From the NCBI GenBank assembly GCA_022750195.1, contig JAKIWE010000001.1, positions 62,001 through 126,000 on the forward strand: a stretch of 64,000 nt of DNA, read 5' to 3'. The notes under the pieces are model-generated. The model did no database searches. It was given only the letters and a program-made list of their open reading frames with translations, and was not told where the DNA came from. Shown one piece after another: positions 16,900-24,677 of this stretch; positions within the stretch are counted from its first letter, which is position 1, and each line of letters starts with the position of its first letter. The position numbers were made by a program, and so were the translations under genes. The DNA comes from Thermoplasmata archaeon. GTDB taxonomy: Archaea; Thermoplasmatota; Thermoplasmata; Lutacidiplasmatales; UBA184.

Positions 16900-17391
16900 G
16901 TGGACGACGTAGCCCCGAGGAGCTCGGCCGAGAGCCGCTCAAACGTCGTGCGCCTCACCCTGCCCACCGACGCGAACTTCATCGGCAACGTGTTCGGGGG
17001 CGTCATCCTCGCGGAGATCGACCGCGTCGCGTACGTGACGGCGAGCCGCCACGCTCGGCAGAACTGTGTCACCGCGAGCTTCGACCGTGTGGATTTCCTC
17101 GAACCTGTCCATGTCGGTGAGCTCCTGCAGCTGTACGCGGAGCTCACCTACGTCGGTCGCAGTTCGATGGAAGTCTCCGTCGACGTCCACTCCGAGGACA
17201 TCACGGGCCGGACGCGTCGTCGGGTGGGGCATGCGTACGTCACGATGGTCGCCGTCGGAGCGGACGGTCGACCGACCGAGGTGCCGCCCCTCGCTCAACC
17301 GACCGCGGCGGACATGCAGAAGTTCCGGGACGGCGAACGTCGGATGCAGGAGCGCCGGCGTACCCGTCCGAGCGTTCCCGGCCCTAACTGA
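16900..17391 (+). CDS. Acyl-CoA thioesterase, hotdog fold (YciA/BFIT class)
   Basis: The 163-residue protein has the hotdog helix segment NFIGNVFGGVILAEIDRVAY, in which Asn and Asp sit at the usual catalytic positions of the 4HBT-II/acyl-CoA hydrolase group. VTASFDRVDFLEPVHVGELL and SSMEVSVDVHSED follow, as in cytosolic acyl-CoA hydrolases. It probably hydrolyses acyl-CoA to free acid and CoA. The GTG start lacks a strong Shine-Dalgarno site. The C-terminal 30 residues are arginine-rich. mbf1 follows by 25 bases. Confidence 0.86.
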   Translation: MDDVAPRSSAESRSNVVRLTLPTDANFIGNVFGGVILAEIDRVAYVTASRHARQNCVTASFDRVDFLEPVHVGELLQLYAELTYVGRSSMEVSVDVHSEDITGRTRRRVGHAYVTMVAVGADGRPTEVPPLAQPTAADMQKFRDGERRMQERRRTRPSVPGPN

Positions 17392-17416
17392 TCCACTACG
17401 GGAGGCAATTGAGAAC

Positions 17417-17860
17417 ATGTTGTGCGAGATGTGCGGCAAGGATGTCGACGGGCTGAACCGGGTCGAGCTCGAGGGCTCCACGCTTTCCCTCTGCGCCGAG
17501 TGTAGCCGGTTCGGGACCATCGTGGTTCCTGCGACGCCCGTCGTCGAGCGAGCCGCGGCAGCCCGACCCACCGGCTCGGTAGAGTCCCGCATGGGACTTC
17601 GGGCGCAGCGGATGACCGAACGCGACCTCTTCCGGGAGCTGCCGGAGATGGAGCTCGCTCCGGATTGGCCGAAGAGGGTGCGACTCGCGCGCGAGAAGCT
17701 CACCTGGACGCCGGAGGACCTGGCCAAGAAGCTCAACGAGAAGAAGTCGGTCGTCCTCAAGATCGAATCCGGGAACTTCCGTCCCCCGGACGGACAGATC
17801 CGCAAGATCGAGCAGATGCTGAAGATCCGACTCCGGACGGTGCCCGGAGAGAGCCCCTAG
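17417..17860 (+). CDS. mbf1: Archaeal multiprotein bridging factor 1 (aMBF1)
   Basis: The 147-residue protein starts MLCEMCGKDVDGLNRVELEG. Its zinc ribbon uses Cys3, Cys6, Cys26 and Cys29. A linker leads to a Cro-type HTH at about 85-140 (TWTPEDLAKKLNEKKSVVLK, then IESGNFRPPD). In archaea MBF1 binds the small ribosomal subunit as well as acting like its eukaryotic coactivator relative. A GGAGG site at 17401-17405, 11 bases before the ATG, supports the start. The stop overlaps the argF stop on the other strand by four bases. Confidence 0.95.
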   Translation: MLCEMCGKDVDGLNRVELEGSTLSLCAECSRFGTIVVPATPVVERAAAARPTGSVESRMGLRAQRMTERDLFRELPEMELAPDWPKRVRLAREKLTWTPEDLAKKLNEKKSVVLKIESGNFRPPDGQIRKIEQMLKIRLRTVPGESP

Positions 17861-18819
17861 TCCGGTCGAGGATCCCCGGCCCGCGGCGGCAGGAGCGCTT
17901 CGAGGATTGCCTTCTGCGCGTGCAGGCGGTTCTCCGCCTGGTCCCAGATCGCCGCTCTTGGTCCGTCCATGACGCCGTCGGTGATCTCCAGCCCCCGGTG
18001 GGCGGGCAGGTCGTGGAGCACCCAGGCGTCCGACCGGGCCAAGCGGAGCAGCTCTTCGTCGATCCGGTACCCCTGGAAATCTCGCTCCCGACGGGCCTGG
18101 TCGGCTTCGTCGCCCATCGACACCCAGACGTCGGTGTACAGCGCGTCGGCGTCACGGACCGCGGCCTTCGGGTCGCTCTCGAATCGCACCGTCGAGCCCG
18201 AGCGTGCTGCGAACCGGCGCGCCGACTCGACGAGGTCCGCCGGCGGGCGGTACGCCTCCGGGATCGCCCCCACGATATTGAGGCCCACGATCGCCGCGCC
18301 CTGCACCAGAGAGTTGAACACGTTGTTGCCATCGCCGATGTAGACGAGGGTCCGACCCTGGAATCCTCCGCTCCACCGCTCCTTCAGGGTCAGCAGATCG
18401 GCCACGATCTGACAGGGATGCTCGCGGTCGTCCAGGGCGTTGATGACCGGCACGGTGGCGTACCGGGCCAGCTCCGCCATGTCCGTCGAACGGAACGCCC
18501 GGTAGACGATGACGTCGACATAGCGGGAGAGCACGCGGGCGGTGTCCGCGATCGTCTCTCCACGCCCGAGCTGGAGCTCTTTCGGGGAGAGGTAGATCCC
18601 ATGCCCCCCCAGGTCGTGCATCGCCACTTCGAACGAGGTGCGGGTGCGGGTCGAGGGCTTTTCGAAGATCAGAGCTGCATTGCGCCCGGGCCGCGTCGGG
18701 CCGAGGTCGCCGGACCGGCGGCGGGCCCGCATCGCTCCGGCACGGTCGAGAAGGTGAGGGAGGAGGTCCGCGACATCCGCGATCGACAGGAGGTCGCGCT
18801 TCTGGGTCGTCACGCTCAC
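17857..18819 (-). CDS. argF: Ornithine carbamoyltransferase, with HCLP motif changed to HDLP
   Basis: Starting at the GTG at 18819 the protein is about 320 residues. The carbamoyl-phosphate loop EKPSTRTRTSFE, the segment DDREHPCQI and the ornithine loop TDVWVSMGDEAD are all present, so this is an ornithine-type transcarbamoylase forming citrulline for arginine synthesis. The usual HCLP ornithine-binding motif reads LHDLPAHRG, with Asp in place of Cys. The rest of the C-terminus, IWDQAENRLHAQKAIL, is normal. A GTG at 18825 or 18813 could also start it. Minus-strand AACGTTTTGA near 18850 would give a leaderless message. The open frame continues upstream to 19026, but that part is not conserved-looking. 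Confidence 0.9.
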   Translation of the reverse strand: MSVTTQKRDLLSIADVADLLPHLLDRAGAMRARRRSGDLGPTRPGRNAALIFEKPSTRTRTSFEVAMHDLGGHGIYLSPKELQLGRGETIADTARVLSRYVDVIVYRAFRSTDMAELARYATVPVINALDDREHPCQIVADLLTLKERWSGGFQGRTLVYIGDGNNVFNSLVQGAAIVGLNIVGAIPEAYRPPADLVESARRFAARSGSTVRFESDPKAAVRDADALYTDVWVSMGDEADQARRERDFQGYRIDEELLRLARSDAWVLHDLPAHRGLEITDGVMDGPRAAIWDQAENRLHAQKAILEALLPPRAGDPRPD

Positions 18820-19026
18820 TTTCACCGCGTCGGCCCGGAACTCAAAACGTTGGCCCGCCGGACCTGCTCGGTCGGCGGAGGGGGCGGGAACCGATCGGGA
18901 CGAAGCCGAGGTGGTGGTCGAGCCCCAGCCACGCTCGGTGGCGGGTAGGGGAACGGCTAAACCGAACGGGGACTCGCCCACGAATCGACGACTCTGCCTC
19001 CATGACCGGCGCTGGCGGATGAACAC

Positions 19027-20103
19027 GTGGCACCCCGAACCCGTGCTCGAGCGACCTCGGGGGGTCTCCCGTCGAACCTCGAGCTGTTGTGCACCCTAGG
19101 ACCCAGCTCCCTGACGGGACCGGTGATCGCGCGACTTGCGGCGGCCGGCGTGACCAGCCTCAGGATCAACATGTCCCACACGGGGATCGCCGAACTCCCC
19201 GGGATCATCCGCCTCATCCAACGGAACACGGACGTCCCGATCTGCATCGACACCGAGGGAGCTCAACTTCGCACGGGCACGATGGGTTCGGGTTCGAAGG
19301 TCGTGAAGGGGACCCGCGTCCGCCTGGTCGGTGGCGCGGTCGTGGGCGATCGGTCGATCGTCCCGATCAACCCAGGGACCGCGATCGGACGACTGAAGCG
19401 GTCCGCTCGCGTCAGCGTCGACTTTGATTCCGTGGTCCTCCGCGTCGATCGAGTGCACGGAAAGGTCGCCGACACGACGGTCCTCACCGGCGGCGAGATC
19501 GGCTCCCGCAAGGCGGTGACGGCGCACCCATCCCCTTCGCTCCCCACGTTTTCGCCGAAGGACCTGCAGGCCCTGCGCATCGGTCGCCGACTCCACGTCC
19601 ATCAGTACGCCCTCTCGTTCTGCGAGAGTCGGGAGGCGGTGGAACAGCTCCGGCGACGGGTCCTCCCCACCGACACGATCATGGCCAAGATCGAAAGTCG
19701 CGCGGGGGTACGGAACCTCGTCGAGATCGCGCGCAACGCCGACCGCCTCATCATCGACCGCGGCGACCTCTCCCGCGAGGTGCGTCTGGAGGCGATCCCC
19801 GCGCTGCAGAAGGCGATCATCCGGCGAGCCAACTCCCTCGGAGTCCCGGTCTACGTCGCTACGAATCTGTTGGAGTCCATGATCACCCGACGGACCCCCA
19901 CCCGCGCCGAAGTGAACGATGTGATCAACACGCTGCTCGACGGCGCTGACGGTCTCGTGCTCGCCGCGGAGACCGCGATCGGCGAACACCCCGTCGAATC
20001 GGCGCGGATGATCGTGGGGCTGATGCGGGAGTTCGAGCGATCGGTGGAAGGGAACCGGCCCGATGAGCTGTTGGGGCCTCACCCGCTGGCCCATCCGCGG
20101 TAA
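19027..20103 (+). CDS. Pyruvate kinase-like protein lacking the C-terminal domain
   Basis: The 358-residue protein follows the pyruvate kinase barrel: CTLGPSS, INMSHTG (usual NFSHG), CIDTEGAQLRTG (usual DTKGPEIRTG), IMAKIES with the catalytic Lys, IIDRGDLSREV (usual ARGDLGVEI) and ATNLLESMITRRTPTRAEV, ending in DGADGLVLAAETAIGEHPVE. The metal-binding Glu and Asp and the potassium-site Asn, Ser, Asp and Thr appear kept, but DTKGPE is altered. Ordinary pyruvate kinase has a further allosteric C-domain of about 130 residues; this one stops after the barrel. It may be a true short enzyme or a relative acting on another enolpyruvate. The GTG at 19027 is divergent from argF. Confidence 0.8.
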   Translation: MAPRTRARATSGGLPSNLELLCTLGPSSLTGPVIARLAAAGVTSLRINMSHTGIAELPGIIRLIQRNTDVPICIDTEGAQLRTGTMGSGSKVVKGTRVRLVGGAVVGDRSIVPINPGTAIGRLKRSARVSVDFDSVVLRVDRVHGKVADTTVLTGGEIGSRKAVTAHPSPSLPTFSPKDLQALRIGRRLHVHQYALSFCESREAVEQLRRRVLPTDTIMAKIESRAGVRNLVEIARNADRLIIDRGDLSREVRLEAIPALQKAIIRRANSLGVPVYVATNLLESMITRRTPTRAEVNDVINTLLDGADGLVLAAETAIGEHPVESARMIVGLMREFERSVEGNRPDELLGPHPLAHPR

Positions 20104-20223
20104 CGCTCCAATCTCGGACGATTCGGTACGGAAGGCTCCCCGGGGCCGCGCCGGCGGATTCCCCTTGGCCCCGACGCAAGGACCGCGACGTCCGTTCCGC
20201 GCCAACGCCGCCCGGCCGCGGCA

Positions 20224-20236
20224 GGGTTAATGAGGC
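20224..20236 (+). promoter_or_regulatory. TATA-like box of the thiolase cassette
   Basis: GGGTTAATGA is centred about 38 bases before the TTG at 20267, predicting a leader of about 12 bases. The surrounding sequence is strongly GC-rich. Confidence 0.45.
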
Positions 20237-20266
20237 CGCGTCGCTCGCGCGCCCAGAGGGATCGAG

Positions 20267-21700
20267 TTGGCCCCAACGAAGAAGCAACCCCGGAGCGGCG
20301 CCGCCGCGCGTCGGTCCTCGGCCCCGCCCAAGAAGAGCGGCGGGTCCGGTCGCCGGGTGTACATGGTCACCGGCGGAGTCACCAAGTTCGCGAAGGCGCA
20401 CCCCGCGATGGACTTCCGGCTGATGGTCCGGCGCGCCTACGACTACGCGCTCAAGGGGATCCCGAACCTCACGAAGGACCGGATCGACGGCACGCGGATC
20501 TCCTACTTCTCCGACCACTTCACCCGGCAGCTGAAGGCCGCCAGCATGGTCCAAGACTACCTCGGGATGAACCCGAAAGGGTCGATCCGCCTCGAGTGGG
20601 GCGGGGCGACCGGCGGCGAATGCTTCCAAGCCGGCTACGAAGCGGTCGCGAGCGGAAGGATGGACGTCTGCCTCACCGCGGGTTTCGAGACGATGAGCCG
20701 CGTCGCCACCTGGAAGGGGAACGAATTCATCGCGCTCGCCTCGGACACGAACTACGACTTTCCCCTGGGGGGCTTCTACACGGGCTACTACGCGTTGATG
20801 GTCGTCCGCCACATCTACGAGTACATCCGAAAGACGAAGTTCGCCGGGATCACTGACGAGCGGGAGGCCCAGCGCCGCGCCGTCGCCGAGGGGAGCCGCA
20901 TCATGAGCCTGGTGTCGGTGAAGAACCACCTCAACGCCCTCCACAATCCCTACGCCCAGTATCCGAAGTCGGTCTCGGTCGAGGACGTCCTTCGCTCCGA
21001 GATGATCTCCTACCCGCTGACCCGGGACCAGATCTGCACGATGAGCGACGGGGCGGCGGTCACGGTCCTCTGTTCGGAGTCGGTCGCACGGGAGTTCACC
21101 GACAAGCCGATCCGCGTGATCGGGGTCGGCACCGGGACGGACACGATGCGGCTCGCGGACCGACCGTTCGGCCAGGTGCCGCTCATGCCGAAGGAGAAGT
21201 CGGCGGACTATACCCACCTAGAGTACCCCGGCGTCCACTCCTTCCGCGCCGGACGCGCGGCGGGGCTCGAGGCGTATCGGATGGCGGGGATCACGGACCC
21301 GAACACGGAGCTCGACTTCATCGAGCTCCACGACGCCTACGCCTCCAGCGAGATCCAGACCTACGAGGACCTGGGACTGTGCCGGTACGGCGAGGGGTAC
21401 GACTTCACCGAACGCGGGGACCCGTTCCTCACCTCGGTGAAGTACCCTTTCCCGACGCCGAGCGCCGGGGCGATCCCCGTCAACCCGTCCGGGGGGCTCA
21501 TCGCCTGCGGTCACCCGGTCGGCGCGACCGGACTCATGCAGGCGGTCTTTGCGTTCTGGCAGTTGCAGGGCACGATCAAGAAGCACTTCGGCGATGGAAC
21601 GCTCCAGGTGAAAGACGCCCACCGGGGCGCGATCCACAGCCACGCCGGGACCGGCTCGGCCGTGACGGTCTCGATCCTGGAGCGGGGGTACCGGGCATGA
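20267..21700 (+). CDS. Archaeal thiolase (acetyl-CoA acetyltransferase / SCP-x type)
   Basis: The conserved thiolase begins at about residue 30 (RRVYMVTGGVTKFAKAHP) after a basic, Lys/Arg/Ser/Ala-rich leader. Catalytic elements are the nucleophile region GGATGGECFQAG, the His in ELHDAYASSE and the CGHPVGATG motif. It contains the archaeal-type insertions seen in the thiolase that works with a DUF35 protein. Archaeal complexes of thiolase, DUF35 and HMG-CoA synthase channel acetoacetyl-CoA into the mevalonate pathway. Here the HMG-CoA synthase gene is not adjacent and an SRPBCC gene takes the third place. Acetyl-CoA acetyltransferase or beta-oxidation thiolase roles are both possible. Confidence 0.88.
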   Translation: MAPTKKQPRSGAAARRSSAPPKKSGGSGRRVYMVTGGVTKFAKAHPAMDFRLMVRRAYDYALKGIPNLTKDRIDGTRISYFSDHFTRQLKAASMVQDYLGMNPKGSIRLEWGGATGGECFQAGYEAVASGRMDVCLTAGFETMSRVATWKGNEFIALASDTNYDFPLGGFYTGYYALMVVRHIYEYIRKTKFAGITDEREAQRRAVAEGSRIMSLVSVKNHLNALHNPYAQYPKSVSVEDVLRSEMISYPLTRDQICTMSDGAAVTVLCSESVAREFTDKPIRVIGVGTGTDTMRLADRPFGQVPLMPKEKSADYTHLEYPGVHSFRAGRAAGLEAYRMAGITDPNTELDFIELHDAYASSEIQTYEDLGLCRYGEGYDFTERGDPFLTSVKYPFPTPSAGAIPVNPSGGLIACGHPVGATGLMQAVFAFWQLQGTIKKHFGDGTLQVKDAHRGAIHSHAGTGSAVTVSILERGYRA

Positions 21701-22218
21701 CGCCTCCGAAGTTCACGAACTTTCGTGAGGTCATCGAGGAGCTCGACCGGAGCGGGTCGGCGCTGTTCGTCGACAAGGCCGGGGTCGAGAGCCTGGTGAT
21801 CCGCTCCCCGTACTCGATCCAGTACATCCACAGCTACGCGGAGGATTCGGCTTTCTTCCTTGGCCTCGCCGAAGGGAAGCTGCGCGGGTCGAAGTGCACG
21901 AAAAAGAGCTGTGCGCAGGTCTACGCGACACCGAGGGGCCACTGCATGGTCTGCGGCTCGCCCACCGTCTGGATCGACCTCCCGACCCGGGGCCGGCTCC
22001 ACTCTTGGACGACCTGCCATTTCGGGAGCGAGGCGTTCCTGAAGGAGACCCCGTACAACCTGGCCCTCGTGGAGTTCGACGGCGCGAACAGCCTCTTGCT
22101 CGCCCGGCTGAAGGACTGCACCGAGTCGGACTGCTACGTGGGCATGCCGGTCGAAGCGCGCTTCGACCCCAAACCCAAGTACTCGATCACCGACATCTGG
22201 TTCGTTCCCTCGAAGTGA
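21697..22218 (+). CDS. DUF35 OB-fold/zinc-ribbon acyl-CoA-associated protein
   Basis: The ATG overlaps the thiolase stop (ATGA), so translation is coupled. The 173-residue protein has a rubredoxin-like zinc ribbon at about 68-92 (SKCTKKSCAQVY and HCMVCGS), followed by an OB fold (RLHSWTTCHFGSEAF to VEFDGANSLLLARLKD). The zinc residues are all kept. DUF35 proteins bridge thiolase and HMG-CoA synthase in archaea and bind acyl-CoA or CoA. N-terminal helices precede the ribbon, as in family members. Confidence 0.9.
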   Translation: MTPPKFTNFREVIEELDRSGSALFVDKAGVESLVIRSPYSIQYIHSYAEDSAFFLGLAEGKLRGSKCTKKSCAQVYATPRGHCMVCGSPTVWIDLPTRGRLHSWTTCHFGSEAFLKETPYNLALVEFDGANSLLLARLKDCTESDCYVGMPVEARFDPKPKYSITDIWFVPSK

Positions 22219-22227
22219 GGTGGATCT

Positions 22228-22626
22228 TTGAAGGTCGGAACCATTCGCCAGACGATCGTGCTACCGGGAACGCCGAAGCAGGTCTACGACGCGCTGATGA
22301 CGACGCGCGGTCACAAGGCGTTCACCGGCGCGGACGCCCGGATCAGCACGAAAGTCGGTGGGAAGTTCATGGCGTGGGACGGGTACATCCATGGCGCCAA
22401 TCTCGAGCTCGTCCCCGGGAAACGGATCGTGCAGTCGTGGGTCCCGACCGACGAGACCTGGCCCGAGGGCCATGAATCGAAGGTCCGCTTCGACCTGATC
22501 CCGACTCCCAAGGGCACGCGCGTCACTTTCACTCACTCGGACGTCCCGAAGGAGCACGTGGGCCACCTAGCGAGCGGCTGGAGGGAGTCCTACTGGACTC
22601 CCCTTCGGGCCTATCTGTCCGCCTAG
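22228..22626 (+). CDS. SRPBCC (AHSA1-like) protein
   Basis: The 132-residue product starts TTG at 22228 with GAGGTGG just upstream. IRQTIVLPGTPKQVYDALMT at the start and FTHSDVPKEHVGHLASGWRE at the end are typical of the AHSA1/START-like hydrophobic-pocket fold. Such proteins bind lipids or act in polyketide, chaperone or SAM-related contexts. It lies nine bases after the DUF35 stop, so a role in the thiolase cassette is likely. It could shield a hydrophobic acyl intermediate, but that is inference. Confidence 0.85.
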   Translation: MKVGTIRQTIVLPGTPKQVYDALMTTRGHKAFTGADARISTKVGGKFMAWDGYIHGANLELVPGKRIVQSWVPTDETWPEGHESKVRFDLIPTPKGTRVTFTHSDVPKEHVGHLASGWRESYWTPLRAYLSA

Positions 22627-22833
22627 CCGGTCAACCGGACCCGGGGCGAGGTCCTAGCCGGCCCTCCTCGGCGGGAGGTGAGCCGTCCGGACACGGACCT
22701 CGACGGTCTCACGGCCGAGCGCAGGTCGCGCGGTTCGCGATCCGTCTCGGTGTAAGGGGTCGCGAACACTTATCCCTCGAGCCCGCTCAACCCGCCGGCG
22801 CGAGTCGCTCGGCGGGCGATCCGGAGGCACATC

Positions 22834-23064
22834 ATGGTCGAGCACCTTCATCCGACGTGCGAGTGGGTCGAGGTCGGCGAGGACGACGAACGCGTAATCA
22901 TCTGCGGAGAACCCGCCAAGGGTTACGTGGAGGACCCCGCCGGTAAGCACCATTACGCGTGCCTCGAGCACGCGGCGAGCGTCAAGGCCCACGTCGGCTC
23001 CGGGGAGTGGATCGCACTGCCGGCTCACGCTCCGGCCCGACCATACCCGGAATCGATGCCCTAA
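22834..23064 (+). CDS. Small cysteine/histidine protein, unknown
   Basis: A 76-residue protein containing a Cys near residue 9 (HPTCEWVEV), a Cys near 24 (IICGEPAKG), then HHYACLEHAASVKAHVG. The pattern Cys-Cys-HHxxCxxH suggests a small zinc site. No family is recognised. A GGAGG site six bases before the ATG and a CACTTATCC TATA-like element at about 22768-22777 support expression. The last residues are proline- and alanine-rich. Confidence 0.62.
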   Translation: MVEHLHPTCEWVEVGEDDERVIICGEPAKGYVEDPAGKHHYACLEHAASVKAHVGSGEWIALPAHAPARPYPESMP

Positions 23065-23275
23065 CTCGGCCCGCTCCCCCGTCCCGCGGGCCGGCTCCGA
23101 CCCGGTCTCGGACCGAACTCCCCCTCGCGTCCCCATCGCTTCCGGGGCCGTTCGAAGCTCGGTCGCTGCCGGGGAGTTCTCGGAAGCGGGGGCGTTCGAC
23201 CTACGAGGCGTCGAAGCATCGCTGCTTGCACGAATCGGGGGGACACTCCATCGCGGATCCCCCTATCGGTCGTGC

Positions 23276-23287
23276 GAATATCTTTAC
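23276..23287 (+). promoter_or_regulatory. TATA box giving a leaderless start for the double winged-helix gene
   Basis: GAATATCTTTAC is centred near 23281, 29 bases before the GTG at 23310. The transcript would begin at or within a few bases of the start codon. Confidence 0.6.
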
Positions 23288-23309
23288 GGCGCTTCGAGGT
23301 GTCGGGGCG

Positions 23310-24308
23310 GTGGACTCGCTCGACGCCTCCCTCCTCCGTGGCCTGATGCGAGACCACACCTACGATTTTCAGGGAATAGACCTTCGGCGGAGCACCACCG
23401 CCCTGGCGCGCTACGTGGGGATCAGCCGGAATGCCGCGGGAGAGCGTCTGGCCACGTGGCGGAAGACCGGTTTCCGCGGAATGACCTCCGTTTACGTCAA
23501 TCCGTCCCTCGTGGGACGCAAGATGGAAGGCCGGTTCTACGCGGTGTCCGACTCACGGAAGCTCGTCGAGTTCCTGGTCCATCTGAAGGGTCAGCCCGGT
23601 ATGTTTCTGGTGTTCGAAACGGGGACCGGAGACGGAACGGTCATGCTCGGAACCGTGCGACTCGTCCCTCTTCGACCGTCCAAAGGATCGAAGTCACGGG
23701 GGAGCTCGTTGGGATCGAGCGGCCCAGCCGTCCCCGTGTCGCCGTGCTTCCCCATCACGTTCCCGCGGTGCGACGGCTCCATGCGCCCCGGCGACTGGCA
23801 TCTCGTCGGCGAACTACGACGCGACCCCGAATTGGACCCCGAGCTCCTGGCAAAACGGGTCGGCCTCTCGATACGCCAGCTGCGCCGCCGGCTTGACCGT
23901 CTGATCGATTCGAATGCGTTGTTCGCCTTCCCGCACTTCGACTTCACGAAGGCCCGGGGAAGCGTGGTCGTCGTCACGGTGATCGTCCGGAATCCTGAGT
24001 CGCTCGAGGGCGTGCGAGGCCAGTTGGCCCAACGATGCCCGGATTGGGTCAGCGCCTTTCCCTCCGCACCGACCGAGATGCTCCTCCCACCTGAGTTTCG
24101 GGCCACACCGGCGCGAGCGATCCAATTCCTGGCGCCGGTGCGTACCGGTCAGGATATGCCGATCCTCCACCGGGACCTCGTAGGCATGGACGGTATCGTC
24201 GGGGTGCACATGACCACCCCCTTGCGCTCGGACGAGATTCGTTCATCGTTCGATCGGTTGATCGGCCAGCGCGCGCACGGAAGGGCGAATCGGCCTAGGG
24301 CCGGCTGA
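23310..24308 (+). CDS. Two-domain winged-helix transcriptional regulator
   Basis: The 332-residue protein (GTG 23310) has two helix-turn-helix segments. The first, about 10-60, contains RRSTTALARYVGISRNAAGE. The second, near 180-215, reads ELLAKRVGLSIRQLRRRLD, then LIDSNALFAFPHFDFTKARG. The C-terminal part (SVVVVTVIVRNPESLEGVR, then FLAPVRTG) resembles a ligand-binding RAM-like ferredoxin fold. Duplicated winged helices around Lrp-like regions are common in Thermoplasmatota regulators of unknown targets. A leaderless TATA arrangement is predicted. The longer open frame to the left (from 22959) is low complexity and was not used. Confidence 0.72.
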   Translation: MDSLDASLLRGLMRDHTYDFQGIDLRRSTTALARYVGISRNAAGERLATWRKTGFRGMTSVYVNPSLVGRKMEGRFYAVSDSRKLVEFLVHLKGQPGMFLVFETGTGDGTVMLGTVRLVPLRPSKGSKSRGSSLGSSGPAVPVSPCFPITFPRCDGSMRPGDWHLVGELRRDPELDPELLAKRVGLSIRQLRRRLDRLIDSNALFAFPHFDFTKARGSVVVVTVIVRNPESLEGVRGQLAQRCPDWVSAFPSAPTEMLLPPEFRATPARAIQFLAPVRTGQDMPILHRDLVGMDGIVGVHMTTPLRSDEIRSSFDRLIGQRAHGRANRPRAG

Positions 24309-24677
24309 ACTCCGACGGCCGGGTTCAGAGACCTCGACGTCGGGTCGCCCGGCGGCTCCCCGGAGGGGGATCGGGTTGCACCGGTCGTTGGTCGTTCGGT
24401 ACCTACGCAAGTCCGCACTCTCTGGGGCCTGCCCCGCTGACCGGAGCATGTCCGAAGTGCCAAGCTAGAACGTGCAAGCGAACTTGTTCCTGATTCCAGT
24501 GACCCATACGTGCAGGTCCGCCCGCCCGGATGCAATGTTGCCCTGCCGGACGATCAGGCCCGACCCCCCGCAGGGAGCTCCACCCCGCTTCCGGAAGCCT
24601 GCTCCCGAGAAGCCACCGTCCGCACGGGTTCGTCCTCGACGGGGTATGACCAACCAACCGAGGGGTGGGGGTTCACG
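24309..24677 (+). other. Intergenic region before the kelch gene
   Basis: About 370 bases with no convincing gene. It contains a possible weak TATA element (GGGTATGACC, about 24641-24650) just before the kelch start, and a moderately AT-rich patch near 24460-24500. The open frame of the kelch gene runs back through part of it, but no conserved protein is visible there. Confidence 0.4.

Noticed and set aside
17665-18948. 427-codon plus-strand frame antisense to argF
   Set aside because: Low-complexity Arg/Pro/His content; argF motifs on the other strand are decisive.
22676-23136. Minus-strand 160-codon frame over the small Cys/His gene
   Set aside because: Shadow of the plus-strand gene at 22834, which has a Shine-Dalgarno site and a plausible zinc pattern.
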